This document shows positions 44,955 to 56,300 of a stretch of 64,000 nt of DNA, one piece after another. The stretch is from assembly GCA_963932465.1 (NCBI GenBank), contig OZ010794.1:212797748-212861747 (forward strand), in the 5' to 3' direction. The notes under the pieces were generated by a model, which was not told the DNA's origin, ran no database searches, and saw only the letters and a program-made list of their open reading frames with translations. The translations under genes and the position numbers were made by a program. The stretch is from Maratus speciosus. Its lineage: Eukaryota > Arthropoda > Arachnida > Araneae > Salticidae. The stretch's first letter is position 1; each line of letters opens with the position of its first letter.

Positions 44955-45133
44955 AAATTACCTAAAATTTAAAGAGAGAATTTATGAAAATACTGTTTCG
45001 TGTCATATTATTTAAGAAAAATTCACTGCCTTGTGTAAGAAGATTTCAAAAAAGAAAATCCTAAATTGTCGCGCGTTTTTAGTGCTTGTTAGTTTTCAGT
45101 ATTCAAAAATTAAATTTTGCAAAATTATTTATA

Positions 45134-47162
45134 CAGGGTGATTCAAAAAAACTTTTACAAAATGACATAGCAAATCAGGATTACAACAAGGATAAAAAAA
45201 TCACATAAGAACATAGGGTCTCAAATCACTTATTTAGTCTCAAGTACAGGGTGTTTTATCCTAACTGATCCCGGGTTGATGGTAATAATTTCGAGAAAAG
45301 TAACAACATTGTAATGAAAATGCCACGTTTTGCCTTGTTTTGTCTGAAATGTAATAACATCACGAAAAAATCTGAAAAAACATGCTGATCAAGCAATCGG
45401 TGATACCATATGAATTGATACGGTATTCATATTGATAATCAGAGTTCAAAATATGCGGCGTCGTGTGCATACTGCTTGCGCGTATAATGCAAAATTATAC
45501 CATTTTTGTTTTGTGTTATCACATTTACAGCAAAAATAAGAATGTCTGTTAAATGTTTTTTTTTTAACCATTTGGAAAAAAAGTTATTGTCCTCGTCAGG
45601 GTAGGAAATTAAAAGCATATCTGAAGCGTTTTATTGGTTTAATCCGCATTTTATTCGTTTTCTGATTGGTCTGCACAGTAATCTGTATTTACCTTTAATT
45701 TCAACAGAGATGGATCTTCTGTTGCCACTATGACATAAAAGTAATAAAAACTACAAAAAAATTTAATAACTCAGAAACAAATTGAGATACAGCTTTAAAA
45801 CAAATTGCATTTAAAAGTAAATTTTTTTTCTCTATACGACGGTGTAAAAAGTAATATTGTGGGATGTTTAGAAGTTTATGAATGAAATTTCATTTAAAAT
45901 TGGTCGTCAGATATCATGGAAATCTGACGATGGAAAACGCCTTTTCTCGAACAGCGAATTAAATGCTTGGATAATACGTAAATTTCAGGAAGTCTGACGA
46001 TTCGAAGGAGATTCTTGTTGCTTGCAATTTTTACGTGTAATAACACTATTATTGGGCGATTCTCAAAAGGTGGGCACTGGACACAAGTCATATCTTTAAG
46101 CCTTTCAAACATAACTTTAATTATCATTGACTTTATTATTTTTTCTTTTACACAGAGTTTTTAATTCTATTCAGAGATAGAAAATGACATAATTTATTGT
46201 AAAAGTTTTGTATAAATATCTTAAAATTTTATTATTTTATGCTAAAGAGGCCAATTTCGGACATTCATAACGTTAACTGCTCCAATGTACCATCCAGAAA
46301 AAGAGATAACTTTTTTCCAGGTGGATCTAATGGTAAACAACGAATGCATAAAGGAAAAGGATGGTTTTTTGATAATTTCGTTAAGAGATGGCAGGCTGAT
46401 TTATTGCTTTTTTTGAAGATAGAAGGACTTTTCTATAAAGAATTTTTCTGTATTTTGTTATGTCCGAAAGTAACGTACGTAAGAAAGCATTTGATTTTAT
46501 TATTATTATTACTGGATAACAAAAAAGTTAATTATATATATGTATACAGACACATTTACTATATTCTTAGTCTTAAGAATGTTTTAAATACTAAGAGCAA
46601 CGTCCAAAATCTGTAAATGTCCAAAATTTGTAACGTACACAACTGCTATTGAAATGCTTTAATCATTAATTTTCCAGAATAGTTGCTGTCTTTTAATGTT
46701 TGTGTATAATTTTGTAGAGCTACTATTAAAATATTTATATATTATATTTAAAGACAAAATACTATACTATTAAAAAAAATTTGGCCTTAAATTTGAAAAT
46801 TTTAAAAATTACATATAGGTAACGTTTAATTATCTCAGCTTTTGAGAATCTCCCTAATGTTTAATCCATGGCGTACGTAATGTATGATCAACTCCGTGCT
46901 ATTTTTTATGTCTTAAATTTTAGTCTTTGAGAAAATCATTTTCCAAATGGTCGTCGTAATTTGTAAAATTGCTTTTTTTTTTCTTATAATGTGCTTTAAT
47001 TATCTAAAAGTTATTACCAACAACCCAAATTGAGTTAAGATGAAAAACGCTGCATTTTTGAATAAATATGCAGTTTGCGGCCCTATATTTCTATGCGATT
47101 TTTTATCCTTTTTGTATGCCTGATTTGCCATGCAATTTTGTAAATTTTTTTTGTAACCCTGT
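45134..47162. mobile_element. TIR element S (~2.0 kb, TA flanks)
   Basis: Left ACAGGGTGATTCAAAAAAAC and right inverted ACAGGGTTACAAAAAAAATT, then ~70 bp of further inverted similarity (GCAAATCAGG...AAGGATAAAAAATC). Both ends abut TATA. The mariner-like end word suggests Tc1/mariner-type mobilisation. No transposase seen. Carries U. Confidence 0.78.
46054..46855. mobile_element. TIR element U inside S (~0.8 kb)
   Basis: Left GGGCGATTCTCAAAAGGTGG, right inverted GGGAGATTCTCAAAAGCTGA. The partial S copy at 606-1280 has the uninterrupted site. A 125-residue frame at 46239-46616 (+) has a basic start and a leucine run but no domain I recognise. Confidence 0.75.
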
Positions 47163-47799
47163 ATACTGAGCAATACTATTTAAAAGTTTCTCATATTAAG
47201 GAAATCGGAATTAGAATTCCAAATTAGTCTGTATTGCTATTTACGATAAGAACATTGTCATTTAACATTTGTATTGCAGGAATCGTAATCGCAGAGTTTA
47301 TTCATAGAATTTGTAGTATTTTCCTAGGATAAGATAAGACATAATTTTTTTACTTTGAGAAAATTGTTGCAAGAAAACCCCCCTCTGTGTCGTGAGATTT
47401 TGCCAATTGTACATTAACCTCGATCATATTACTTATCAGTTAAACAAAAGATCTTTACGGGAAAGCGGTTTTGCATTTTGTCTCTTTTTACGAAATTCTT
47501 TTCATAAATGTTGTGCCGTATTCAAATAAAATTTCACATTTTAAACAGCATATTCGCTAGATAAGCAATATCCTTAAGTTTTAAATTTTCAAATTAAAGG
47601 TATGTAATATAAGTTTTTCAAAATAATTTGAATTCTTTTTTTTTTCTAATTTGATAAAAAAAAAAAAAACTTTATACCAATTTAATATAGCGCTTTTTTG
47701 TATATAAAATTATTCTTATTTTTATGTAAGTGTTGAAACAAACGTAAAACGACATCAGTAATATTCTGTGTCTACATACTCAAAGCTTACTTTTTAAAT

Positions 47800-48008
47800 T
47801 TAACCTTTGCACTCCGTTGTCTCCGCTGCGTAGCCATCATCTTTCTTTGCAAAAAATTTTTTTGGCACCAGTAATAAAGGAAAATAAAATTTGCCTTATT
47901 TATTCACAGCATTTTTTTTAAATTGCGTAATTGAAGGAAGGTTCTGTTTAAAAAGTGGTGCTGACAGAATAAAATTTGTGTAAGAGACGCTGGAATCCAA
48001 AGGGTTAA
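47800..48008. mobile_element. TTAA MITE family H, copy 1
   Basis: TTAA-CCTTTGCACTCCG to GGAATCCAAAGGG-TTAA. The core inside is GGCACCAGTAATAAAGG...TTTGCCTTATTTATTCACAG...AAAAGTGGTGCTGAC. R copy 1 at 39376-39386 has the empty site AAATTTAAAGG. Confidence 0.9.
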
Positions 48009-48028
48009 AGGTTTACACAATATCTTCA

Positions 48029-48247
48029 TTAAGCCTTTCAGGGGCAAGACTTTTCTGCTCCGATTATGTTCAAATAATTAATTCACACCGCAATATACAA
48101 ACAAATTTATTTGAAAATAATCAAAAGCGTTTTTTCACGCTTATTATGAGATCGAACTTGTACTAACAAATTACTGGTGCCATTTGAAATTTTGGGCATT
48201 AAAATTAACCGTTTGCAGACTGCAAACGGCGCCCTTCAAGGGGTTAA
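48029..48247. mobile_element. TTAA MITE family K (C-like)
   Basis: TTAA-GCCTTTCAGGGGCAAGAC to GCGCCCTTCAAGGGG-TTAA. R copy 1 at 39395-39405 has the empty site CTTCATTAAAAATG. Core arms TTCACACCGCAATAT and TTACTGGTGCCATT. Confidence 0.9.
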
Positions 48248-48918
48248 AACTAAAAACAGATCTTCAAATTATACACTAAAAGAAATTTGCTCAGAAACGC
48301 GTTAATTGCAAAAGTGGAATGAAATAATTATCATGGATTTATCTACCAATTATATTATAAAAAGCATGTTCGATATTTTTTTATCTATCCAGGAAATCAC
48401 TTTCATAGAAAAATAAATCCTTTTTCCCATTACAAGCCAATTGCAAGTACAAAGTTAATACTTTTACCTAATTTGCTTCTGCTAAAATTTTGAGCCCTGT
48501 TTCGGTGATTTTGGGGGATTAATGTCTTGAAATTTTTAAATTATCATTGTATATGCTCTGACCAACTATATCAAGGGTTACCAGAATTAAGTAAATGTTA
48601 AACTTTATTTCAAACTTGCCAATTGTTAAGTTGAATGTTACCATAAAAATTGACTGGTATGACTACGATTGGTGTTTGAGTTGTTGCAAACTTAAGTACT
48701 ATATAATTTTATTGATGAAATTATGATTAAATAATAAAAAGGATCTGTACATAATTATTAAGTACATAATTATAGAGAAAATACATTTCGGTAAACAGTT
48801 ATAGAAAATATCCACGTTCAGTACACTCCTTTGAATTCCCAAAGAGTTTGGTTCCACTATTTAATATTAGAAATCTTAGTCTAATATTCTTTCTTCAAAA
48901 TAAAAAACCTTTTTACTA

Positions 48919-49145
48919 TTAACCCCTTAACAGTGACAGTTGTTTTCTTACTAAAAAGTTCAAAATGGGGCTGGACACCACTTTTCCCATACTAAAATAT
49001 TTATATTACTTAATCGAAAAATATCTGACAATCAATAAAGATAAATTTACAGTTACAATTTAGTGGTATCAAAATGCTTTTAATAACGAAGCAAGCAAAG
49101 TTGTCTTGCCTGAATCCAGTTTGGCCCACACTGTTAAGGGGTTAA
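48919..49145. mobile_element. TTAA MITE family L
   Basis: TTAA-CCCCTTAACAGTGACAG to CACTGTTAAGGGG-TTAA. R copy 1 near 42315-42330 has a single TTAA at this place (ACGGTTAACCGCAG). Core arms GGACACCACTTTT and TTTAGTGGTATC. Confidence 0.9.
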
Positions 49146-49261
49146 TTGTGGAATATCTAACAGTTCTTGACAATTAAATAGGACGAAAAAATCTATTCAA
49201 ATTTTGTGTAGAAGTGTACGCACCAATGACGGATTCTCCTACACAATCCATGCAACGTAGC

Positions 49262-49812
49262 TACGAACAAAGGCGATGAGACATGTAATGTTTAACGTTT
49301 GCGTGTAAAGTAACTGAGTATGTAGTCACAAAATGAAACATTGTTTGTTTACAATAGATCAATGCCTGATTAATGGCGATGCTAAATTCCACCTGTAAAA
49401 AAAAAGTACATTTTTTTATGACAGAAATTCTGCATAGATAAGGTGATTAAAATGCCCAAATTTACTGATGGACAATTGCACTAGCGATAGTCGAATTCAC
49501 TAACATTTACAGAAGTAATTTTCATGTTGTCCCAGAATGGCGGAATCGCAGCACAGGACGTTTGATTTAGTGTTAAAATTTTATGAAATATTCTTTAAAT
49601 GTGTCAAATTTATTATAAAAGTAATTTCAAAGTTATATACCAGAAACATTTAGATGTATAATAAGTATATAAAACTACCAAATTTTTGAATATGCTATAA
49701 CCTCGTTATGTTCCATGTCGTTCATGTCAACGAAGGTGTCATTATAAAGGCACTTCGTAGTCGACTCTTAAAAAAGCTCAAATATCGGTGTGGGAACATT
49801 TATGATGGGAAT
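49262..49812 (+). repeat. Dispersed repeat E, copy j
   Basis: GATGAGACATGTAATG, AAAGTAACTGAGTATGTAGTC, ATCAATGCCTGATTAATGGC and GTCCCAGAATGGCGGAATCG match E copies a and c. Ends where the piggyBac-like element is inserted. Confidence 0.6.
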
Positions 49813-51021
49813 TTAACACTAGAACCGCCACGGCGGTCATTTTGACCGTTTCGAAATTTTCAGTGCGTACCAGTTTGTTTCTATTTAGAGTACAACTTTC
49901 AGTTTCCGTGACTTTTCCTATAACTTGAAAAGCTATGATATGCCAGTGATAAATTTTCCAGTCAGCCAAAATTTGTGAAGTATTGCAGTAATATACATAG
50001 AGCTGCTAAAACGGTCAAAATGGCCGCCGTCAATTTCAATGCCCATTTTATCTAATAGATGTCACAACAGTCCATAGTTCATACAACCACACTTCAACAA
50101 AGGTTACAACATTACCACAGATAACTTCTTTACTTCACTGCCCCTTGCAGAATAGCTGAAGTCACTAAAAACAAGCATTGTTAGCACAGTCAAATGCGGA
50201 CGAAAAACAAAATTCCACAGGCCATAAAATCTGAAAAAAGTTTTTGTACAGTAGCCAAATTCTTGCCAAAGATGATATTACGTTGATTTTATCAAGGGAA
50301 GAAACATAAATATGTTCTAATTATAAGTTCCCGACATCCATCATTTACATATGAAACTGATGATAAACACTTACCAGAAACTGTAAAGCTCTACAATTCT
50401 GTAAAATTTAGCGTCGACGTGCTCGACCAAATGGCACGGAAGTATTCAACTAAAGCTAGTTCTAGACGATGACATCTACAAGTGTTTTATAATTTTCACA
50501 ATCTAGCGGGCATCAATTCTGAAAAACAAAGTCAAAAAAGTTATTAAATACAAGTATTTTGTTAAAGCGAAATCCGCATTTTTTAGTCCCGTTATGTTAT
50601 TGGTAGTATTTTCTAGAAGAAAATACTGGTAGATACCTCTTTTTTTTACTGTGTTTTTCCCTGACCACTGGCCATCCTGAATATTGTATTGTTCAGGGGA
50701 TAAATATAATTTTTTGTTTTCACTAAGTTTATTCTTGTTTTTAGCAATTTCGATTTCTCATGAAAAATATTTTTTAGTATAAAAATATTCTTAAAATAAA
50801 AAATATAAGTTATATATGTATCTCTCTCAATATAATATATTTATAACTTAATAAAATGTAAAAAATATATAATAAAAATTATGAAATGTATATTATTATA
50901 TGGGCAATGATGTTAATAATAATAATAAACGATAATAATAGTAAAAAATGGCAAGTAAATAATATTTGAGCATGGTAATTCATATCGGTCAAAATGACCG
51001 CTTTGGCGGTTATAGGTATCA
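49813..51021 (+). mobile_element. Decayed piggyBac-like transposon (~1.2 kb)
   Basis: TTAA-CACTAGAACCGCCACGGC, then GGTCATTTTGACCG at left. At right CGGTCAAAATGACCG, then GGCGGTTATAGGTATCAA is the decayed mirror. The interior keeps the C-terminal part of a piggyBac transposase. Shorter than usual for autonomous copies, so internally deleted. Confidence 0.82.
50190..50545 (+). pseudogene. piggyBac-like transposase, C-terminal part
   Basis: Conceptual pieces in shifting frames: KIPQAIKSEKS, YVLIISSRHPSF, then PETVKLYNSVKFSVDVLDQM, ARKYSTKASSRR-stop-HLQVFYNF and LAGINSEKQS. The VDVLDQM segment carries the third acidic residue in piggyBac transposases and the following R/W-rich and FYN..D/AGIN segments are family marks. 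One TGA replaces the usual Trp after SSRR. Upstream catalytic motifs are not recognisable. Confidence 0.8.
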
Positions 51022-51480
51022 AAGGAACTCGACAGAGTTTCTCGCCAAGCAAAATAAACAACAGTTCAATGAACCGTAAATGAAAGGAATTTCCGCCGAT
51101 TAATGCCAAACGATTTCTCAATTTTTTTTACTACTCAGCTTAGTTTATATTTTCCGGACTGACCAAAGCGACATTTTGATACCTCTATATCTCCGGTTCT
51201 ATTTAAGATAGAAACAAAATTCTTGTTTCTAAGGAATGGGGCGTGCCACGTGACTCAAAAAACAAAAGTAATAATGGAATCCCGCCAATAGATTTTTAAT
51301 AAATGCGATTTTAAAAGTGCTGTTTTTTGAACTTTTTAAATTCTTGTTCTCACCAAAATCTGTTGACAGGGCTACAGCAATGTCTAATTATCGGATTTTT
51401 ACGCGGTTTGCGGCATTAGAATTGCTTTTATAAGTAGTTCAAACCTTTGAAAGTTTCATGTAAAAAATATTAATTAGTTT
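51022..51480. other. No feature recognised
   Basis: No gene or repeat partner found. Confidence 0.35.
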
Positions 51481-51499
51481 TTGATTTATACCAGTTTAA

Positions 51500-51713
51500 A
51501 GTTTTCTTATTATTGCAGCGTGGCGTACGTAATATATGAGGCATTCTTACAATCTTTTGACTTTTAAGTCCCTGAATAATAATTTTTATTTTAATAAAAG
51601 AATTATCGTAATACCCTCTAGCTTCTTATTATTGCAGCGTGGCAAACGTAATATGTGAGGCATTGTCACAATCCTTTGACTTTTAAGTCCCTGAATAATA
51701 ATTTTTACTTTAT
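51500..51713. repeat. Direct duplication of ~95 bp; inverted partner at 58.93 kb
   Basis: CTTATTATTGCAGCGTGGC, then CAATCnTTTGACTTTTAAGT occurs at 51507 and 51626. The reverse complement of its centre is at 58930-58990 (AAAGTCAAAAGATTGTGAGA variant). Confidence 0.7.
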
Positions 51714-53195
51714 TCTGTCTTTACAAGAAGAAAGTATTGGATTCACGACAAATTTTGACTTCCGCTTTTCGTTGGATTTATAAGTTTTAGAAGGCCCTGA
51801 ACACGATTTGATAGTTTTTATAAAATGTCTGTCTGTCACTCTGTGACTCTGTATGTGACAAAAAGTTTGCGGGCGCTCTATCTCAAGAACTAATGCACAG
51901 AATTTAATAAAACTTGAGATTCAATTAGTTCCTGATATAAATTGTTGCTGATTAGTTTTTGGTGTAAATCGTTAACAGGTGGCGTTGCTATGCTACATTT
52001 TTCTCGATTTCTGCAATAAGGCCCATCTCAAGAACTAATGCACGGATTTTCATCAAACTTCAGATTCAGTTAGTCCCTAATATAAATTGGTGCTCTGATG
52101 ATTAGTTTTCGGGCGTAAATCGCCCAACAGGTGGCGCTAATATGCAGAATTTTTCACGATTTCCGCAATAGATCTATCTCAAAAACTAAGTCATGCATTT
52201 TCATCAAACTTCAGATTCAGTTAGACATTGACATAAGTTATTAGTGGTTAGATTTTTCTGTAAATCACCCAACAGGTGGCGCTGCTATGTTGCTTTTTTC
52301 AGGATTTACACGATTTTAGCGATAGTTATATCTCAATAACTAATGCACGGGATTTCATAAAACTTTAGATTGTTTGACCTTGATATAAACTGGTTTTGAT
52401 TAGTTTTTTGTGTAAATCGCCCAACAGGTGGCGCTGCTGTGCTGCATTTTTCATAGTTTCTGCAATAGCTATATCTCAAGAATTAATTGCACGGAATTTC
52501 TTAAAACTTCCGATTTAGCTAGTACTTGATATAATTCGGCGCTGATTACTTTTTGGTGAAAATCGCCCAATAGGTGGCTCCACTATGCTGCATTATTCTT
52601 GATCATGGCAATAGCTTTATCTCAAGAACTAATGCACGAATTTTCGTCAACGTTCAGGTTCAGTTAGTCCCAGATATAAGTTACTGCTGTTTAGTTTTTG
52701 GTATAAATCGCGCAACAGTTGGCGCTGCTGTGCTGCATTTTTCAATATTTCCGCAATATCTGTATCTCCCGAACTAAAGCATGGATTTTCATCAAGCTTC
52801 AGATTCAGTTAGTCCCTAGTATAAATTGGTCCTAATTAGTGTTTGGTGTAAATCGCTCAACAGGTGCCTCTGCGATGTGGAAATTTTTACGATTTCCGCA
52901 ATAGATCTATCTCAAAAATTAATGCACGAATTTTCATCAAACCTCAGATTCAGTTAGAAATTGACATAAGTTGTTGATGTAATTCACCTAACCGGTGGCT
53001 CTGATATGCGGCATTTTGCATGTTTTACACGATTTTTGCGATAGTCCTATCTCAATAACTAATACACGGAATTTCTTGTCTTTAGAATCCTCATGATGGG
53101 CATAGATTGCTATTTAATTTTGGCACTGTACTAGAGAATTTTGTTTTAACATGTATGAGATAGAAGAAAGTTTTGGGATTGGCATATTAGACTAG
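51714..53195 (+). mobile_element. Minisatellite-bearing unit F1 (Helitron-like ends?)
   Basis: Starts TCTGTCTTTACAAGAAGAAAG, a ~170-bp leader with GACTTCCGCTTTTCG and a CTGTCTGTCACTCTGTG run. Then about nine ~145-bp repeats, each with ATCTCAAGAACTAATGCACG, TTTTCATCAAACTTCAGATT and CAACAGGTGGCGCTGCTATG. Ends near ACTAG at 53192-53195 after AGAAGAAAGTTTTGGGATTG. No coding frame. Confidence 0.6.
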
Positions 53196-53926
53196 TTATT
53201 TTAGTACATATTCTTGTGTTTATTTTTTATTTTATATACTGGGGAACATCCCATTGCATGATTGCATATCAATATTAACGAGATAAATAAGTTTTGGACG
53301 ATGTGGGGGGTCCAAATATCTAAGAAACCTCTATACCGTCCCGTGTCCCTCATGCTAATTTTTAAGTTTGGAGTTGTCTGTATAAAATTGTTTCAATAAA
53401 AGTAATTCGATATAATTTTTTTTTCCGAAACTGAGACAATTGTTTTATATAAATAGGTTGCAAAAAATTAACCTGCACACTTTTTTACTGTTTATATTAT
53501 TTTTTGAACTCTGGGTTTTAGATTCCTTACCGTCCTTCTTGTTAAATTATACAGAAAATCACTTCACATGCAGTTACAGAATTTTTGTCAACATTTTTCT
53601 TATGCAAAAGTATGATAGAGAAAGAATGGCTAAAATTCTTTGACGGGAAATTTTCTGCAGAATTTAAATCAGCATTTAAATATCAGTTTCAAGCATCGTA
53701 ACTTTATTGTTAGTCTTACCGTCCCCGAGGTTTATTCATGCACTTTTCGAGTTAAATTATTTTTTTGAAATTTAATCCAATGTAAATAACTGTTTCTAAA
53801 AATCAATGAGCATTGTGGCTATCACTGTGTCTTAACATGATTTGCCTAAAAATAGGTGGTAATTTTCCTTACCGTCTCATCCTTACCATCCCCCTTTTTT
53901 TCCCTTACCGTCCCTTTTTACTATAG
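53196..53926. other. Unassigned; recurrent TTACCGTC words
   Basis: CTTACCGTC or close variants occur at about 53329, 53526, 53717, 53871, 53882 and 53904. No gene recognised; the open frame at 53440-53643 is hydrophobic, Phe/Leu-rich and unsupported. Confidence 0.4.
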
Positions 53927-54999
53927 TCTATCTTTACAAGAAGAAAGTATTGGATTCGTGAAAGATTTCGACTTCCGGTTTTCGACGGATTGATACGTTT
54001 TAGAATGCCCAGAACACGATTTGATGGTTTTTCGAAAATGTCTGTCAGTGAGTCTGTCTGTCACTCTGTGAGTCTGTATGTGACAAAAAGTTTGTGGGCG
54101 CTCTATCTCAAGAACTAATGCACGGAATTTCACAATACTTCATATTTAGTTAGACCTTGATATAAACTGGATCTGATTAGTTTTTTTGGTGAAAATCGCC
54201 CAACAGGTGGCGCTGCTATGCGGCATTTTTCACGATTTCTGCAATAGCTATATCTCAAGAACTACTGCACGGATATTCATAAAACTTCAGATTCAGTTTG
54301 TCCAGGATATAGTTTGGTATTGATTACTTTTTGTGAAAATCGCCCAACAGGTGGCGTTGCTATGCTGCTATGTTCATGATTATCGCAATAGCTCTAACTC
54401 AAGAAAAAAATCACGAATTTTCATCAAACTTTAGATTCATTTAGTTGTTGATATAAATTAGCGCTGTTTAATTTCTGGTGTAAATCGCCTAACAGGTGGC
54501 GCTGCTGTGCTGCACTTTTCACGATTTCCACAAGAGCTGTATCTCAAAAACTATTGCACGGATTTTCATCAAACTTCATATTTAGTTAGTCCTTGACATG
54601 AATTGACGTATAAATTAGTGCTGTTTAATTTTTGGCGTAAATCGCTCAACAGGTAGCGCTGCTATGCTGTATTTTTGCGATTTCCGCAATAGCTTTATCT
54701 CAAGAAATAATGCTTGCATTTTCAACAAACTTCAGATTCAGGTATACCTTGATATCATATAGTGCTGTTTACTTTTGGTGTAAATCGCTCAACAGGTGGC
54801 GCTTCGATGCTACATTTTTTTAGAATTTCCGCTATAGCTCTATCTCAAGAACTAATGCACGAATTTTCATCCAACTTCAAATTCAGATATACTTTGATAT
54901 GATTTGGTGCTAAATCGTTGTTATTTCTTGTACTATTTAAATGATTTAATTGATGTGATTTATATAGAATAAAGTTTTGTGATGGACACAACATACTAG
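53927..54999 (+). mobile_element. Minisatellite-bearing unit F2
   Basis: TCTATCTTTACAAGAAGAAA start, the same leader, six ~145-bp repeats, then a tail GATTTATATAGAATAAAGTT with hairpin TTGTG-ATGGA-CACAA eight bases before CTAG. A TC start, a 3' hairpin and a CTAG end fit Helitrons, but the bases flanking the start do not form the usual A-T site. Confidence 0.6.
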
Positions 55000-56224
55000 T
55001 TTCCTATTCCGTCTCCTTTTTACTTTCTTCTATCTTTACAAGAAGAATGTATTGGATTCGTGAAAACGTTCGACTTCCGGTTTTCGACGGATTTATACGT
55101 TTTAGAATGTCCTGAACACGATTTGATGGTTTTTAGAAAATGTCTGACTGTGAGTCTGTCTGTCACTCTATCACTCTGTGAGTCTGTATGTGACAAAAAT
55201 TTTGTAGGCGCTCTATCTCAAGAACTAATGCACGGAATTTCATAAAACTCGAAATTCAGTTAGACCTTGATATAAACTGGACGTGATTAGTTTTTGGTGT
55301 AAATCGCTCAACAGGTGGCGCTGCTATGCAGCATTTTTCACGATTTCCGCAATAGCTCAATCTCTAGAACTAAGGCACGGATTTTCATCAAACTGCAGAT
55401 TCAGTTATTCCTTGACATGAATTGAAGTTATATACATTTTGGTGTAAATCGCTCAACAGGTGGCGCTGCTATACTGCATTTTTCAGAATTTCCAAGCTGT
55501 ATCTCAAGAACTAATGCATGAATTTTCATCAAACTTCAGAATCAGTTAGTCCTTGACATGAAGTGACATTTTATAGATTTTGGTGTAAATCTCTCACCAG
55601 GAGCCGCAACTAATGCGTAAATTTTTAACGAGCTTCAGATTCAGGTATACCTTGATATGAGTTAGTGCTGTTTATGTTTTAGTGCAAATCGCTCAACAGG
55701 TGGCGCTGCTGTGCTGCATTTTTCAGAATGTCCACTATAGCTCTATCTCAATAACTAATGCACGGATTTCCATCAAACTTCAAATTCAGATATACTTTGA
55801 TATAAATTGGTGCTAAATTGATGTAATTTCTTGTACACTGTAAAAAAAAATCTTAAAACAACAGAAAAAAATCTTCGAATTCCGACAGTAAAAATTACGT
55901 TAACAGTCTTCTTATGTCATTCCATCCTCATATCGCTTATTTTCATGTTAAACAACAAAAAATTCTGTTTTCTTTGCCATTAGTTTCCACTGCGACAGGA
56001 TAATATGTTGGATAACAGAAAAACGGGAGGTCATCCCCTATGACGTCTAGAAGGTCATTTAGAATGACCAATAAGCATTGGTTATCCCACCCCACGCTAA
56101 GACGTATCTTCTAACTTGAAATATTTGAGTGTCTTGTCTGTGTACTGTTGAAAATGGCAGTTCGTTTAATAAAGCAGTTCATCTAATTGAAAAAGAATAA
56201 TACATAAAGAAATTTTAACAGAAA

Positions 56225-56300
56225 ATTAAGAATCATTTTCACAATTCGAACCCGCGACACACACCTTTGACATCAGAACCGCTTTCTTCAATGATTAGGA
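56225..56300 (-). other. tRNA-like remnant
   Basis: The minus strand has GCGGGTTCGAATTGTG (B-box-like) preceded by TGATGTCAAAGGTGTGTGTC and AATCATTGAAGAAAGCGGTT, resembling the lower half of a tRNA or tRNA-derived SINE. No acceptor stem, so not a tRNA gene. Confidence 0.4.

Larger units (their letters stand above)
45005..49250 (+). repeat. Long dispersed repeat R, copy 2
   Basis: Same order of landmarks as R copy 1 (36.7-42.4 kb). It carries insertions S, H1, K and L, each missing from copy 1. Non-coding. Confidence 0.75.

Noticed and set aside
46239..46616. 125-residue open frame in element U
   Set aside because: No domain recognised and no second copy here; described under U and not called as a gene.
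51714..55834. Repeats with spacers resembling CRISPR
   Set aside because: ~145-bp degenerate minisatellite units without unique spacers, in a eukaryotic transposon context.
56225..56300. tRNA gene
   Set aside because: Only a B-box-like segment; no acceptor or anticodon stems can be formed.
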